A stretch of 12,584 nt of DNA, taken from the NCBI GenBank assembly GCA_045576175.1, contig JAZNFW010000135.1, positions 1-12,584 of the forward strand, written 5' to 3'. The notes beneath the pieces are model-generated. The model did no database searches. It was not told the DNA's origin and worked only from the letters and a program-made list of their open reading frames with translations. The stretch comes from RGIG8748 sp045576175 (lineage in GTDB: Bacteria > Bacillota > Clostridia > UMGS1810). A program made the position numbers and the translations under genes. Positions 1 through 5,872 of the stretch are shown here, piece after piece; positions within the stretch are counted from its first letter, which is position 1, and each line of letters starts with the position of its first letter.

Positions 1-31
1 GGATTGTTAAAATCCGCACCGTATTTAATAG

Positions 32-1309
32 TTATTGCATATAGTCAAATTCCAGTTCATACATACGAACAAGGTCGCCCTCGTTTATGCCTTCCTTTTC
101 AAGAGCTTTTATAACGCCCTTCTTTCTCAAGGCATTCTGGAAGTACTGAAGTGATTCGTTATCTTCGAAGTTGGTGGAGCCTATCATACGCTTTACCCAG
201 CTTCCTTCAACCACATACACACCGTCCTCAACACGCACGGTAAAGGGTAGGTCATCCTTGTAGGATATAACAAGTGTCTTAGCTTCCTCTTCGTCGAAAA
301 GAACAGGAACTGGTATGTCGTCCAAAGCAGATGCCACATACATCATAAGCTCCGAAACACCCTTGTTTGCCGCAGCACTTATTCTAAACACCTTGTAGCC
401 CCTATTTTCCATTTCATCGCAAAAGCCGTCGTAAACTTCACTGTCATACACTACATCCATTTTGTTTGCAGCAACAATCTGAGGCCTTTCGCTTAAAGAT
501 GCATTGTAGGTGGCAAGCTCCTTGTTTATAAGGTCAAAATCCTCTATAGGATTTCGTCCCTCTATGCCCGATGCGTCCACCACATGTATAAGAAGTCTTG
601 TTCTCTCCACATGGCGCAAAAACTCGTGTCCAAGTCCCACGCCCTCACCCGCACCTTCTATAAGACCGGGGATGTCCGCCATAACAAAGCTTGCGCCCTC
701 CTTGGTTCTTACAACGCCAAGGTTTGGCTCAAGAGTGGTAAAATGATAGTTGGCAATTTTGGGCTTTGCATCGCTCACAACGGAAAGAAGTGTGGATTTG
801 CCGACATTCGGAAAGCCCACAAGACCAACATCTGCAAGAAGCTTAAGCTCGAGCTTTATGTTTCTTGACTCGCCCTCTATACCGCTTTTTGCAAAACGGG
901 GTATTTGCCTTGTAGCTGTGGCAAAATGACAATTTCCCCATCCGCCAGAGCCGCCCTTTGCCGCCACAAAGGTCTGGTTTGGAGTTTTCATATCGGCAAT
1001 TACCCTGTCCGAATCCACATCGCGGATTATGGTACCGCAGGGCACCTTGACGATTAAATCCGCACCGTTTTTTCCGGAGCTTTTGGCAGCCTTTCCGTCT
1101 TCACCATTTTGCGCTTTGTATTTTCGCTGATAACGGAAATCCGAAAGAGTGCTCATCTTTTCGTCGGCAACAAATATTACGCTACCGCCCTTGCCGCCGT
1201 CACCGCCGTCGGGACCGCCTGCTGCAACATACTTTTCTCTATGAAAGCTCACAAGTCCGTTGCCGCCGTTGCCTGCTTCTATATATATTTCGGCTGTATC
1301 TGCAAGCAC
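32..1309 (-). CDS. obgE: Obg-family ribosome-assembly GTPase (ObgE/CgtA)
   Basis: This is the conserved Obg GTPase, which acts in large ribosomal subunit maturation and links GTP/ppGpp state to growth. The 425-residue protein shows all three Obg domains. Residues 1-158 form the glycine-rich Obg fold (for example GGPDGGDGGKGG near 31-42). The G domain from about 159 has G1 GFPNVGKS (165-172), the switch I threonines in YHFTTLEPN (188-196), G3 DIPGLIEGAG (212-221), G4 NKMD (282-285) and G5 SAA (311-313). The C-terminal OCT domain covers roughly 345-425. The start is a GTG at 1309, with AAGGAG at 1319-1324 nine bases upstream, and the N-terminal residues match the family start. It follows rpmA but is separated from it by a strong hairpin at 1366-1393, so it may depend on readthrough or on a promoter of its own. 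A TATAAA in the gap has no good -35 partner. The length is normal and nothing is missing. Confidence 0.98.
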   Translation of the reverse strand: MLADTAEIYIEAGNGGNGLVSFHREKYVAAGGPDGGDGGKGGSVIFVADEKMSTLSDFRYQRKYKAQNGEDGKAAKSSGKNGADLIVKVPCGTIIRDVDSDRVIADMKTPNQTFVAAKGGSGGWGNCHFATATRQIPRFAKSGIEGESRNIKLELKLLADVGLVGFPNVGKSTLLSVVSDAKPKIANYHFTTLEPNLGVVRTKEGASFVMADIPGLIEGAGEGVGLGHEFLRHVERTRLLIHVVDASGIEGRNPIEDFDLINKELATYNASLSERPQIVAANKMDVVYDSEVYDGFCDEMENRGYKVFRISAAANKGVSELMMYVASALDDIPVPVLFDEEEAKTLVISYKDDLPFTVRVEDGVYVVEGSWVKRMIGSTNFEDNESLQYFQNALRKKGVIKALEKEGINEGDLVRMYELEFDYMQ

Positions 1310-1365
1310 TTAAAATCACTCCTTAACAAATCTTTATAACACATAAAAACGTGCCATATAGTAAG

Positions 1366-1393
1366 AAAAATCCGCAAAAACTTGCGGATTTTT
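1366..1393. terminator. Intrinsic terminator between rpmA and obgE
   Basis: A perfect 12-bp inverted repeat, AAAAATCCGCAA / TTGCGGATTTTT, surrounds a 4-nt loop. Because the stem starts with A's and ends with T's it resembles a terminator on both strands. On the minus strand it lies 22 bases after the L27 stop codon and ends the rplU-prp-rpmA transcript, fully or in part, before obgE. Confidence 0.85.
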
Positions 1394-1415
1394 CGTAAGC
1401 TGATATTTAACAAAA

Positions 1416-1700
1416 TTACTGAGCAATCTCGTAAACACTAACCTGCTTTTTGTCTCTGCCAAGTCTTTCGAACTTAACCTTGCCGTCAGCAACTGCAAAG
1501 AGAGTGTCATCGCTACCCTTCTTTACATTGATGCCGGGGTGTATTTTAGTACCTCTCTGTCTTACGAGGATGTTGCCTGCTGTAACAAACTGGCCGTCAC
1601 CCTTCTTAACGCCAAGACGCTTGGATTCGCTGTCTCTGCCGTTCTTGGTACTACCCATACCTTTTTTATGAGCAAATAACTGAATATTTAAGCTAAACAT
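1416..1700 (-). CDS. rpmA: 50S ribosomal protein L27 with Prp-cleaved N-terminal extension
   Basis: This is ribosomal protein L27 of the large subunit, whose N-terminus reaches the peptidyl transferase centre. The 94-residue product begins MFSLNIQLFAHKKG, the Firmicutes form in which a short leader ending in a QxFA-type motif precedes the mature HKKG N-terminus. By analogy with Staphylococcus aureus, cleavage would follow Ala10. The core (GSTKNGRDSESKRLGVK, then GNILVRQRGTK) is typical of L27. I chose the ATG at 1700. The in-frame TTG just before it (1703) is closer to the GGAGG at 1710-1714, leaving 6 nt against 9, and remains possible. The start is 4 nt after the prp stop, so translation is probably coupled. 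The processing protease is encoded immediately upstream. Confidence 0.97.
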   Translation of the reverse strand: MFSLNIQLFAHKKGMGSTKNGRDSESKRLGVKKGDGQFVTAGNILVRQRGTKIHPGINVKKGSDDTLFAVADGKVKFERLGRDKKQVSVYEIAQ

Positions 1701-1704
1701 CAAA

Positions 1705-2037
1705 TTACACCTCCAATTCGGTAATTGTTACATTGTCGGGGTACTGCTCTGCAAGTTCCTTTATAAAAAGGCTCATAGACTCCAACAATATGTTTATTTT
1801 AATAATCTCATCGTCATCCAAATCATCCGGCAATACAAACTCTGCCAAAGCATCGTCCGTATGATAGCCGAACTTAATGTTTAGTACTTTTTCTATGCCG
1901 TTTAAGGTCATAAAAAGCACCGATGAAACAGAAGCACATACAATATCCTCTCCGATATCGGCATAACCGGTGTGACCGGACACGATACCCTTTACGATAT
2001 TGCCGCACCTATCGCGAAAAAGCTTAACCTCTGTCAT
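1705..2037 (-). CDS. prp: Ribosomal-processing cysteine protease Prp (YsxB family)
   Basis: Prp is the cysteine protease that removes the N-terminal extension of L27 in Firmicutes. The 110-residue product carries the catalytic histidine in SGHTGYA (His22) and the catalytic cysteine in DIVCASVS (Cys34). These are the same two positions described for S. aureus Prp. A longer open frame extends upstream to 2175, but that part lies inside rplU and is very basic and unlike the family. The ATG at 2037, giving MTEVKLFRD, is therefore the true start. It is 4 nt after the L21 stop and lacks a strong Shine-Dalgarno, which suggests coupling to L21 translation. Its position between rplU and rpmA is the standard Firmicutes arrangement and puts enzyme and substrate on one mRNA. 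Confidence 0.94.
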   Translation of the reverse strand: MTEVKLFRDRCGNIVKGIVSGHTGYADIGEDIVCASVSSVLFMTLNGIEKVLNIKFGYHTDDALAEFVLPDDLDDDEIIKINILLESMSLFIKELAEQYPDNVTITELEV

Positions 2038-2041
2038 AGCT

Positions 2042-2350
2042 TTACGCGTTGATCTTTTCGATCTGAACTTTGGTAAAGAGCTGTCTGTGACCCTTCTTGC
2101 ACTTTTCGCCTTTTTTGGGCTTGTACTTGAAAACAATAACCTTCTTGCCCTTGCCCTGTGCGAGAACCTTAGCATCTACGCTTGCGCCCTCAACAACGGG
2201 TGTGCCAAAAACTGTCTTGTCGCCACCTACTGCCAAAACCTTGTCAAACTTAACGGCATCGCCTTCATTTCCAGCTACCTTTTCGATGAAAACTACATCA
2301 CCTTCGGAAACCTTGTACTGCTTGCCGCCTGTTTCAATAATTGCATACAT
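2042..2350 (-). CDS. rplU: 50S ribosomal protein L21
   Basis: This is L21 of the large ribosomal subunit, a 23S rRNA-binding protein. The 102-residue product starts MYAIIETGGKQYKVSEGD, the family's signature N-terminus. It ends with the basic KYKPKKGEKCKKGHRQ and FTKVQIEKINA segments typical of L21. The ATG at 2350 is preceded by a strong GGAGG at 2359-2363 with 8 nt spacing. An upstream ATG in the same frame (2368) would place the Shine-Dalgarno inside the gene and adds residues not found in the family. It is the first gene of the block, driven by the promoter at 2435-2463 through a structured leader, and is followed after 4 nt by prp. Confidence 0.97.
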   Translation of the reverse strand: MYAIIETGGKQYKVSEGDVVFIEKVAGNEGDAVKFDKVLAVGGDKTVFGTPVVEGASVDAKVLAQGKGKKVIVFKYKPKKGEKCKKGHRQLFTKVQIEKINA

Positions 2351-2383
2351 TTGAAGCACCTCCTTCATCTGATATCGCTAACC

Positions 2384-2428
2384 TATGGTATCTGCACGCA
2401 GATTTACTGACCATACTTATGCGTTTAC
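2384..2428 (-). ncRNA. Candidate L21 autoregulatory leader in the rplU 5' UTR
   Basis: Between the probable transcription start (about 2428) and the rplU ribosome binding site, the minus-strand RNA can form a hairpin AUCUG-CGUG-CAGAU (2403-2390). An outer stem UAUGGU (2415-2410) / ACCAUA (2389-2384) encloses it. The outer stem carries a 5' bulge of six bases, CAGUAA. Firmicutes rplU genes are known to carry an 'L21 leader' thought to mediate autoregulation, and position and shape fit. I have not matched it to the family's covariance model, so membership is inferred. Confidence 0.55.
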
Positions 2429-2434
2429 CATAGC

Positions 2435-2463
2435 ATTATAGCATAACAAAATATGGATGTCAA
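2435..2463 (-). promoter_or_regulatory. Consensus sigma-A promoter of rplU-prp-rpmA
   Basis: On the minus strand, TTGACA (2463-2458) and TATAAT (2440-2435) are separated by exactly 17 bp. Both hexamers match the consensus perfectly. Transcription should begin near 2428, about 78 nt upstream of the L21 start. Such a strong promoter suits a ribosomal protein operon. Confidence 0.92.
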
Positions 2464-2497
2464 CTGTTTTTTATCCTTTAAAAAACTTTTTAATAAC

Positions 2498-2531
2498 AAA
2501 TCGAAGCAGCCATTTTATGCCGCTTCGATTT
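2498..2531 (-). terminator. Probable terminator of the AtuA/fumarase-like operon
   Basis: A 10-bp perfect inverted repeat, AAATCGAAGC / GCTTCGATTT, flanks a 14-nt loop that allows a little extra GC pairing. It lies 31 nt after the beta-subunit stop codon and just upstream of the rplU promoter. On the minus strand the T-run after the stem is interrupted (GTTATT), so termination may be imperfect or factor-aided. Confidence 0.6.
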
Positions 2532-2561
2532 CCAAAAGCCAAAATTTAGGATATAGCCAGA

Positions 2562-3185
2562 TTAATAAAGCTTTGTAAACTTGTAGTCCTCATCTATTCC
2601 GAGTTTTTTAAGTGCATTAGCCTTGTTCTCGGCAATTACACCGTCAAGCTTATCGAAGTAGTTGTTACCTTCGGAATCGATATCCACGATAAAGGGACCA
2701 AGTTCATTTACCTTGAAGAACCATGCAGCTTCTATCTTGCCAAGTTCGTCGTAGAGGTAAACATCCTCAACCTCAATGGAATCTACCCAGAGGTTGGGGC
2801 TTACAGAACGGGGAGAAACATGAACACAGCATTTTTCCTTCATCATCTTTGCAGTTTCTTCACCCATTGTTGTTTTGCCGACAATCATCTTAAGTCCCCA
2901 CTCGGAAACACTCTTTGCTCCCCACTTTTCAAATCTTATACTTGATGTGGGCATAAAGGAAACGAGCTTCCATTTTCCGTTTTCCTTAATAACTATGGGA
3001 CCATTATGGATTAAAACATTTCTGTCCGCCGTGTCGAAGGGAAGTACATTGTTCTCGTCGAAAATGTGCTTTTGCAGTCTGGAACGGCATGTAAAGCAGT
3101 TTCCGCTTATATAAACAGTGTCGCCTAGTTTGAGTTTTTTTACATCCTCATCTGTGAGGGGTGATTGTAAATGATATTCAGCCAT
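2562..3185 (-). CDS. Class I fumarase / tartrate dehydratase-type hydro-lyase, beta subunit
   Basis: This is the beta (C-terminal domain) subunit of a two-subunit Fe-S hydro-lyase of the class I fumarase / L-tartrate dehydratase family, which adds or removes water on dicarboxylic acids. Family landmarks in the 207-residue product are LGDTVYISG (20-28), IHNGP (59-63), the substrate-binding PTSSIR (79-84, family form GPTTSxR), VGKTTMG (102-108) and VDIDSEGNNYF (167-177). The usual RDxAH motif after the SG is not intact: the sequence here is CRSRLQKH (33-40), which keeps an Arg but loses the Asp and the in-register His. That makes the substrate uncertain. The ATG at 3185 follows AGGAGGA by about 5 nt. 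A longer in-frame start at 3209 lies inside the alpha gene. It follows alpha by 10 nt. Confidence 0.88.
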   Translation of the reverse strand: MAEYHLQSPLTDEDVKKLKLGDTVYISGNCFTCRSRLQKHIFDENNVLPFDTADRNVLIHNGPIVIKENGKWKLVSFMPTSSIRFEKWGAKSVSEWGLKMIVGKTTMGEETAKMMKEKCCVHVSPRSVSPNLWVDSIEVEDVYLYDELGKIEAAWFFKVNELGPFIVDIDSEGNNYFDKLDGVIAENKANALKKLGIDEDYKFTKLY

Positions 3186-3195
3186 GTTTTTCCTC

Positions 3196-4113
3196 CTATC
3201 TGTCGCCAAACCAGTTGGGACTAATCATTTTTGTAACTACATTGTCTGCAGTAATTCTTGATGATGCACGGCGTGCAACCATACAGTTGGTGCTTGTGGC
3301 ACAAGCTATGCCGGCAATATGAGTGTAAGCGTACTCAACATTAACAGCAAGAACGGATGTGTTTCCGCCGGCACCGAGTATGCCTATTCCGAGGCTGTTT
3401 AATGCTTCGTACAAATCTTCTTCAATCTTTGCAAACATAGGGTCGGGATGCTTGGAGCCTACCGTTCTGAGGCAGGCTGCTTCTTTAGCAAGATTTGCAG
3501 CAACATTTGCTGTTCCGCCGATACCTATACCGAGAACAGACGGTGGGCAAACAGCGCCTGCTCTTGCAGATGCCACAAAGCTGTCTATAACAAACTTTTC
3601 TATACCCTTTATACCATCGGCAAAAGCAACTATTCTGTGTCTTGTTCCGCCAAAGCACTCACTTCCGCCGCCCTTTGCAGCGTAGGACATTTCGATGGCA
3701 TCACCGTCTACAAACTGATATGTAAAATCGGGAATGTTCATACCTATATTGTTACCGGGGTCGTAACCTGTGATGGGGTGCTTCATTGTAGCACGAAGGT
3801 AGCCAAGCTCTGTTGCCTTTGCAACTGCTCTGCGAGCTGCGTTTTCTAGCTCCACAAAGCCACCTTCAAGCTCGCACTTGTTTCCTACCTTGAAGTAGAA
3901 AATCGGCCAGCCTGTGTCAACACAAAGGGGGTTTTCTCTTACCGCGGACATTTTCATGCTGTTTAAGGTGGTTTCGAGACCTTTTTTAGCATCAGGATTT
4001 GTTTCTCTTGCTATTGCCTTTTCAAAAGCATCGCTAACATCGGGAGAAATTTCTGTTGCTCCGCGTTTGATGGTTTCAAAAAGCGCCTGTTCGTAAACTT
4101 CTGTTTTAATCAT
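3196..4113 (-). CDS. Class I fumarase / tartrate dehydratase-type hydro-lyase, alpha subunit
   Basis: This is the alpha subunit of the same hydro-lyase and carries the [4Fe-4S] cluster. The 305-residue length is usual for split alpha subunits. Visible motifs are CVDTG (64-68, supplying the first cluster cysteine and an active-site Asp), KGGGSE (147-152), AVCPPSVLGIGIGG (187-200, second cysteine Cys189), GSKHP (219-223) and STNCMVARR (274-282, third cysteine Cys277). All three expected cluster ligands are thus present, so the enzyme is probably active. The ATG at 4113 has GAGGTG at 4121-4126 as its binding site. It lies 16 nt after the DUF4387 gene and 10 nt before the beta gene. The family includes fumarase, L-tartrate dehydratase and mesaconase, and sequence alone does not choose among them. 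The AtuA-like/DUF4387 neighbours argue against a housekeeping TCA fumarase. Confidence 0.92.
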   Translation of the reverse strand: MIKTEVYEQALFETIKRGATEISPDVSDAFEKAIARETNPDAKKGLETTLNSMKMSAVRENPLCVDTGWPIFYFKVGNKCELEGGFVELENAARRAVAKATELGYLRATMKHPITGYDPGNNIGMNIPDFTYQFVDGDAIEMSYAAKGGGSECFGGTRHRIVAFADGIKGIEKFVIDSFVASARAGAVCPPSVLGIGIGGTANVAANLAKEAACLRTVGSKHPDPMFAKIEEDLYEALNSLGIGILGAGGNTSVLAVNVEYAYTHIAGIACATSTNCMVARRASSRITADNVVTKMISPNWFGDR

Positions 4114-4129
4114 GCGGTTTCACCTCACA

Positions 4130-4429
4130 TTATATTTCTATTCCCGCAAGCGGACCATGCATCTGGCAGCCATAAATATCGCTGTCATTTATGCTTCCGC
4201 TTATGTTCTTTCTGGGGAATGTTATTTTTATTGAATTTACCACTGCATAGGGGATAATCTCAATTTTTTCTTCCTCCACGCTGTATGCCTTGGAAACATC
4301 TGCTTTTGTAAGTCTCTTTTCTACATATTCCATATCTTCTCTTGTGTTGAAGATTAAGTCAAATGTTATAAAAAGAGGACCAGCATTTTTACTTCTTAAG
4401 ATTTTTGTATAATCTATAAGCTTTTTCAT
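4130..4429 (-). CDS. DUF4387 domain protein, AtuA partner
   Basis: This 99-residue protein is recognised as DUF4387. It has the near-N-terminal RSKNAGP (13-19), the central SIKITFPRKNISGS segment and the terminal DSDIYGCQMHGPLAGIEI block. No biochemical function is established for the family. It is repeatedly found beside AtuA-like (DUF1446) genes, and here it starts 2 nt after the AtuA-like stop, with its GGAGG (4440-4444) inside that gene. Tight translational coupling suggests a fixed subunit ratio. Some AtuA proteins carry a small C-terminal ferredoxin-like domain with an RSGDKG motif near its start, so DUF4387 could be the equivalent small subunit. That is inference from size, position and motif shape. 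It has no signal peptide or membrane segment, so it is cytoplasmic. Confidence 0.9.
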   Translation of the reverse strand: MKKLIDYTKILRSKNAGPLFITFDLIFNTREDMEYVEKRLTKADVSKAYSVEEEKIEIIPYAVVNSIKITFPRKNISGSINDSDIYGCQMHGPLAGIEI

Positions 4430-4431
4430 AA

Positions 4432-5745
4432 TTAGATTACCTCCGTTACGATTTTTGCGGTTTCCATAAGCGAATCAACCTTTGCAAGATGGAAAACAGA
4501 GAATTCATATACCGGACCAACATGGATATCGGAAGGCGAGAAGGGGAATGCAAGATTTCCTGCGCTGGACTTTCTGCCTACATAGTCGCAGTGGAGCATA
4601 CGGCTTCTTGCCAATGCACAAACTGTATCTGCAATTTCCTGAGTCTTACCTACTATATCCATAACTATACCAAGAGAGCTTTCCTCACCGCCGGAGAGTT
4701 TAAAGCTAATTGTGTAGCTATTTTCGGGGAGAGTGTCTTTGGTATTGCGCTTTACGAAATCTGTAACTACGCCGATTATTTCATCGATGTGTCTTATCGT
4801 TTCGCTGTCGTATATTGTAGCAGGGCAAATTGTTCTGTAGCCGGAGCACTTAACGCCCTCGAGCTTTAATGTCTTTTCCTCTGCATCCTTGAACACGGAA
4901 CCTGTAACACGGACTGTTCTGTCATCTACCTGTGTGAATACAGAGTTTGTAAGGTCGCAAACGCCGTCGGGCTCGTATATAAGGTAGGGGTTTGTCTGCT
5001 CATAGAGAGTGTGAGCTGCAACTCTGTCTACTGTGCAGCGTCTCTGCGGGCTTGCAGGACGAAGCTCAAAGTAATCCTTTTCTATGTAGCCCTGCATAAC
5101 ATCTGCTGCTGCAACCGGCTCGCAGCACATAGCGCCACATTCCATAATCTTTGCCATATGGAAAGCTAGACCGTGGTCATAGCCTTCGTATATACAGGGT
5201 GCTGCGTAGATTGCTGTATCGCAGAGTCTTCCCGATACTATGATGTCTACCTTCTCTTCTAGAAGCCTTATTACAGGTGCTATACCAATCTGGCTCACAA
5301 TCTTGGCAGAGTTTTCTACGGATGCTTTGTCCAGCGGGAATTCAGGACTCATATCCACGATTTTGCCTTCTTCTAATTTCTTTAAAACATAATCTTTGGT
5401 AACATCGGAATAAATTACACCGAGTTTAAATGATAAATTCTTTTCTTTTGCTATTTCTCTTATGATGTCAAGAAGCCACTCTACATGTGCATCCGAACCA
5501 GCACCGCCTGCTGTTCCGATTATAAAGGGTGCCTTCTGCTCGAGTGCAAGGGGCATTGCAAGCGATAAGTCTCTTTTTACCGCACCTCTGTCGGTAAAAG
5601 ATTTTCCGCTGCCCAGATAATAAGGACCAGGGTCGGTTGAACCTGCGTCAACACCAACATAATCCACTTTTTCGGAAAATGCAAGTTTTAAGGATTCTTC
5701 GCTGTAACCATAGCCCAAAAGGCCACAGAGTGAAACTATTTTCAT
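4432..5745 (-). CDS. AtuA-like (acyclic terpene utilization family, DUF1446) protein
   Basis: This 437-residue cytoplasmic protein belongs to the AtuA/DUF1446 family. Conserved stretches are the start KIVSLCGLLGYG, DAGSTDPGP (33-41), GTAGGAGSDAHVEWL (77-91), DIIVSGRLCDTAIYAAP (167-183) and the C-terminal SPSDIHVGPVYEFSVFH. The family is named after a Pseudomonas acyclic terpene utilisation gene, but the catalytic role is unknown. It is common in hydroxy-acid and acyl-CoA breakdown clusters. I chose the ATG at 5745, eight bases after GGAGG. The in-frame GTG at 5760 overlaps the Shine-Dalgarno, and the ATG at 5751 is too close to it. It is first in the four-gene operon, downstream of the divergent AraC-type regulator, and is probably the gene most directly controlled by it. 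Confidence 0.9.
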   Translation of the reverse strand: MKIVSLCGLLGYGYSEESLKLAFSEKVDYVGVDAGSTDPGPYYLGSGKSFTDRGAVKRDLSLAMPLALEQKAPFIIGTAGGAGSDAHVEWLLDIIREIAKEKNLSFKLGVIYSDVTKDYVLKKLEEGKIVDMSPEFPLDKASVENSAKIVSQIGIAPVIRLLEEKVDIIVSGRLCDTAIYAAPCIYEGYDHGLAFHMAKIMECGAMCCEPVAAADVMQGYIEKDYFELRPASPQRRCTVDRVAAHTLYEQTNPYLIYEPDGVCDLTNSVFTQVDDRTVRVTGSVFKDAEEKTLKLEGVKCSGYRTICPATIYDSETIRHIDEIIGVVTDFVKRNTKDTLPENSYTISFKLSGGEESSLGIVMDIVGKTQEIADTVCALARSRMLHCDYVGRKSSAGNLAFPFSPSDIHVGPVYEFSVFHLAKVDSLMETAKIVTEVI

Positions 5746-5774
5746 TTCCATTACCTCCACAATTTATTACCTTT

Positions 5775-5780
5775 ATTATA
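5775..5780 (-). promoter_or_regulatory. -10 element of the AtuA-operon promoter
   Basis: A perfect TATAAT on the minus strand lies 29 bases upstream of the chosen start, with transcription probably beginning near 5768. At 17-bp spacing the -35 position (5803-5798) reads AACAAA, a poor match. A TTGACC nearby is only 4 bp from the -10, too close to serve. A good -10 with no -35 is what is expected of an activator-dependent promoter. Confidence 0.6.
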
Positions 5781-5801
5781 ACACGGTCAAAAAACTCTTT
5801 G

Positions 5802-5833
5802 TTGCAATTTGTTCGTTTTATATTGCATTTTGT
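5802..5833. promoter_or_regulatory. Candidate AraC-regulator operator: two direct repeats 21 bp apart
   Basis: TTGCAATTTGT (5802-5812) and TTGCATTTTGT (5823-5833) match at 10 of 11 positions and start exactly 21 bp apart, two DNA turns. AraC-family proteins typically bind direct half-sites with this spacing. The proximal copy abuts the missing -35 of the AtuA promoter, as in activator sites. The distal copy touches the TATAAT (5833-5838) that probably serves the regulator gene itself, allowing autoregulation. Binding is inferred, not shown. Confidence 0.6.
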
Positions 5834-5838
5834 ATAAT
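5833..5838 (+). promoter_or_regulatory. Possible -10 element of the AraC-type regulator gene
   Basis: A TATAAT on the plus strand precedes the regulator's Shine-Dalgarno by about 20 bases and overlaps the first base of the repeat unit at 5823-5833. Its -35 region (TTGTTC at 18-bp spacing) is weak. Low basal expression would suit a regulator. Confidence 0.5.
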
Positions 5839-5872
5839 TTGGTGGTAAAATGATTGAAAAGGAGTGTTCTGT

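Noticed and set aside
1..31. Partial hairpin GGATT/AATCC downstream of obgE
   Set aside because: The stem is only about 5 bp and it is cut by the window edge, so no terminator can be called.
584..868. Plus-strand open frames inside obgE (also 510-746 and 1109-1339)
   Set aside because: They lie opposite a highly conserved GTPase, have no ribosome binding site and only reflect codon bias on the other strand.
2038..2175. Upstream extension of prp giving a 156-residue protein
   Set aside because: The extra 46 residues overlap rplU in another frame, are very basic and do not resemble the family. Starting at 2037 places the catalytic His and Cys at positions 22 and 34 as in known Prp.
3196..4113. 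Housekeeping fumarase assignment (fumA/fumB)
   Set aside because: The cluster cysteines fit the whole family, but the beta subunit's altered motif and the AtuA-like/DUF4387/AraC context do not support a specific gene name.
5785..5791. TTGACC as the -35 of the AtuA-operon promoter
   Set aside because: It lies only 4 bp from the TATAAT, too close for RNA polymerase to use both.
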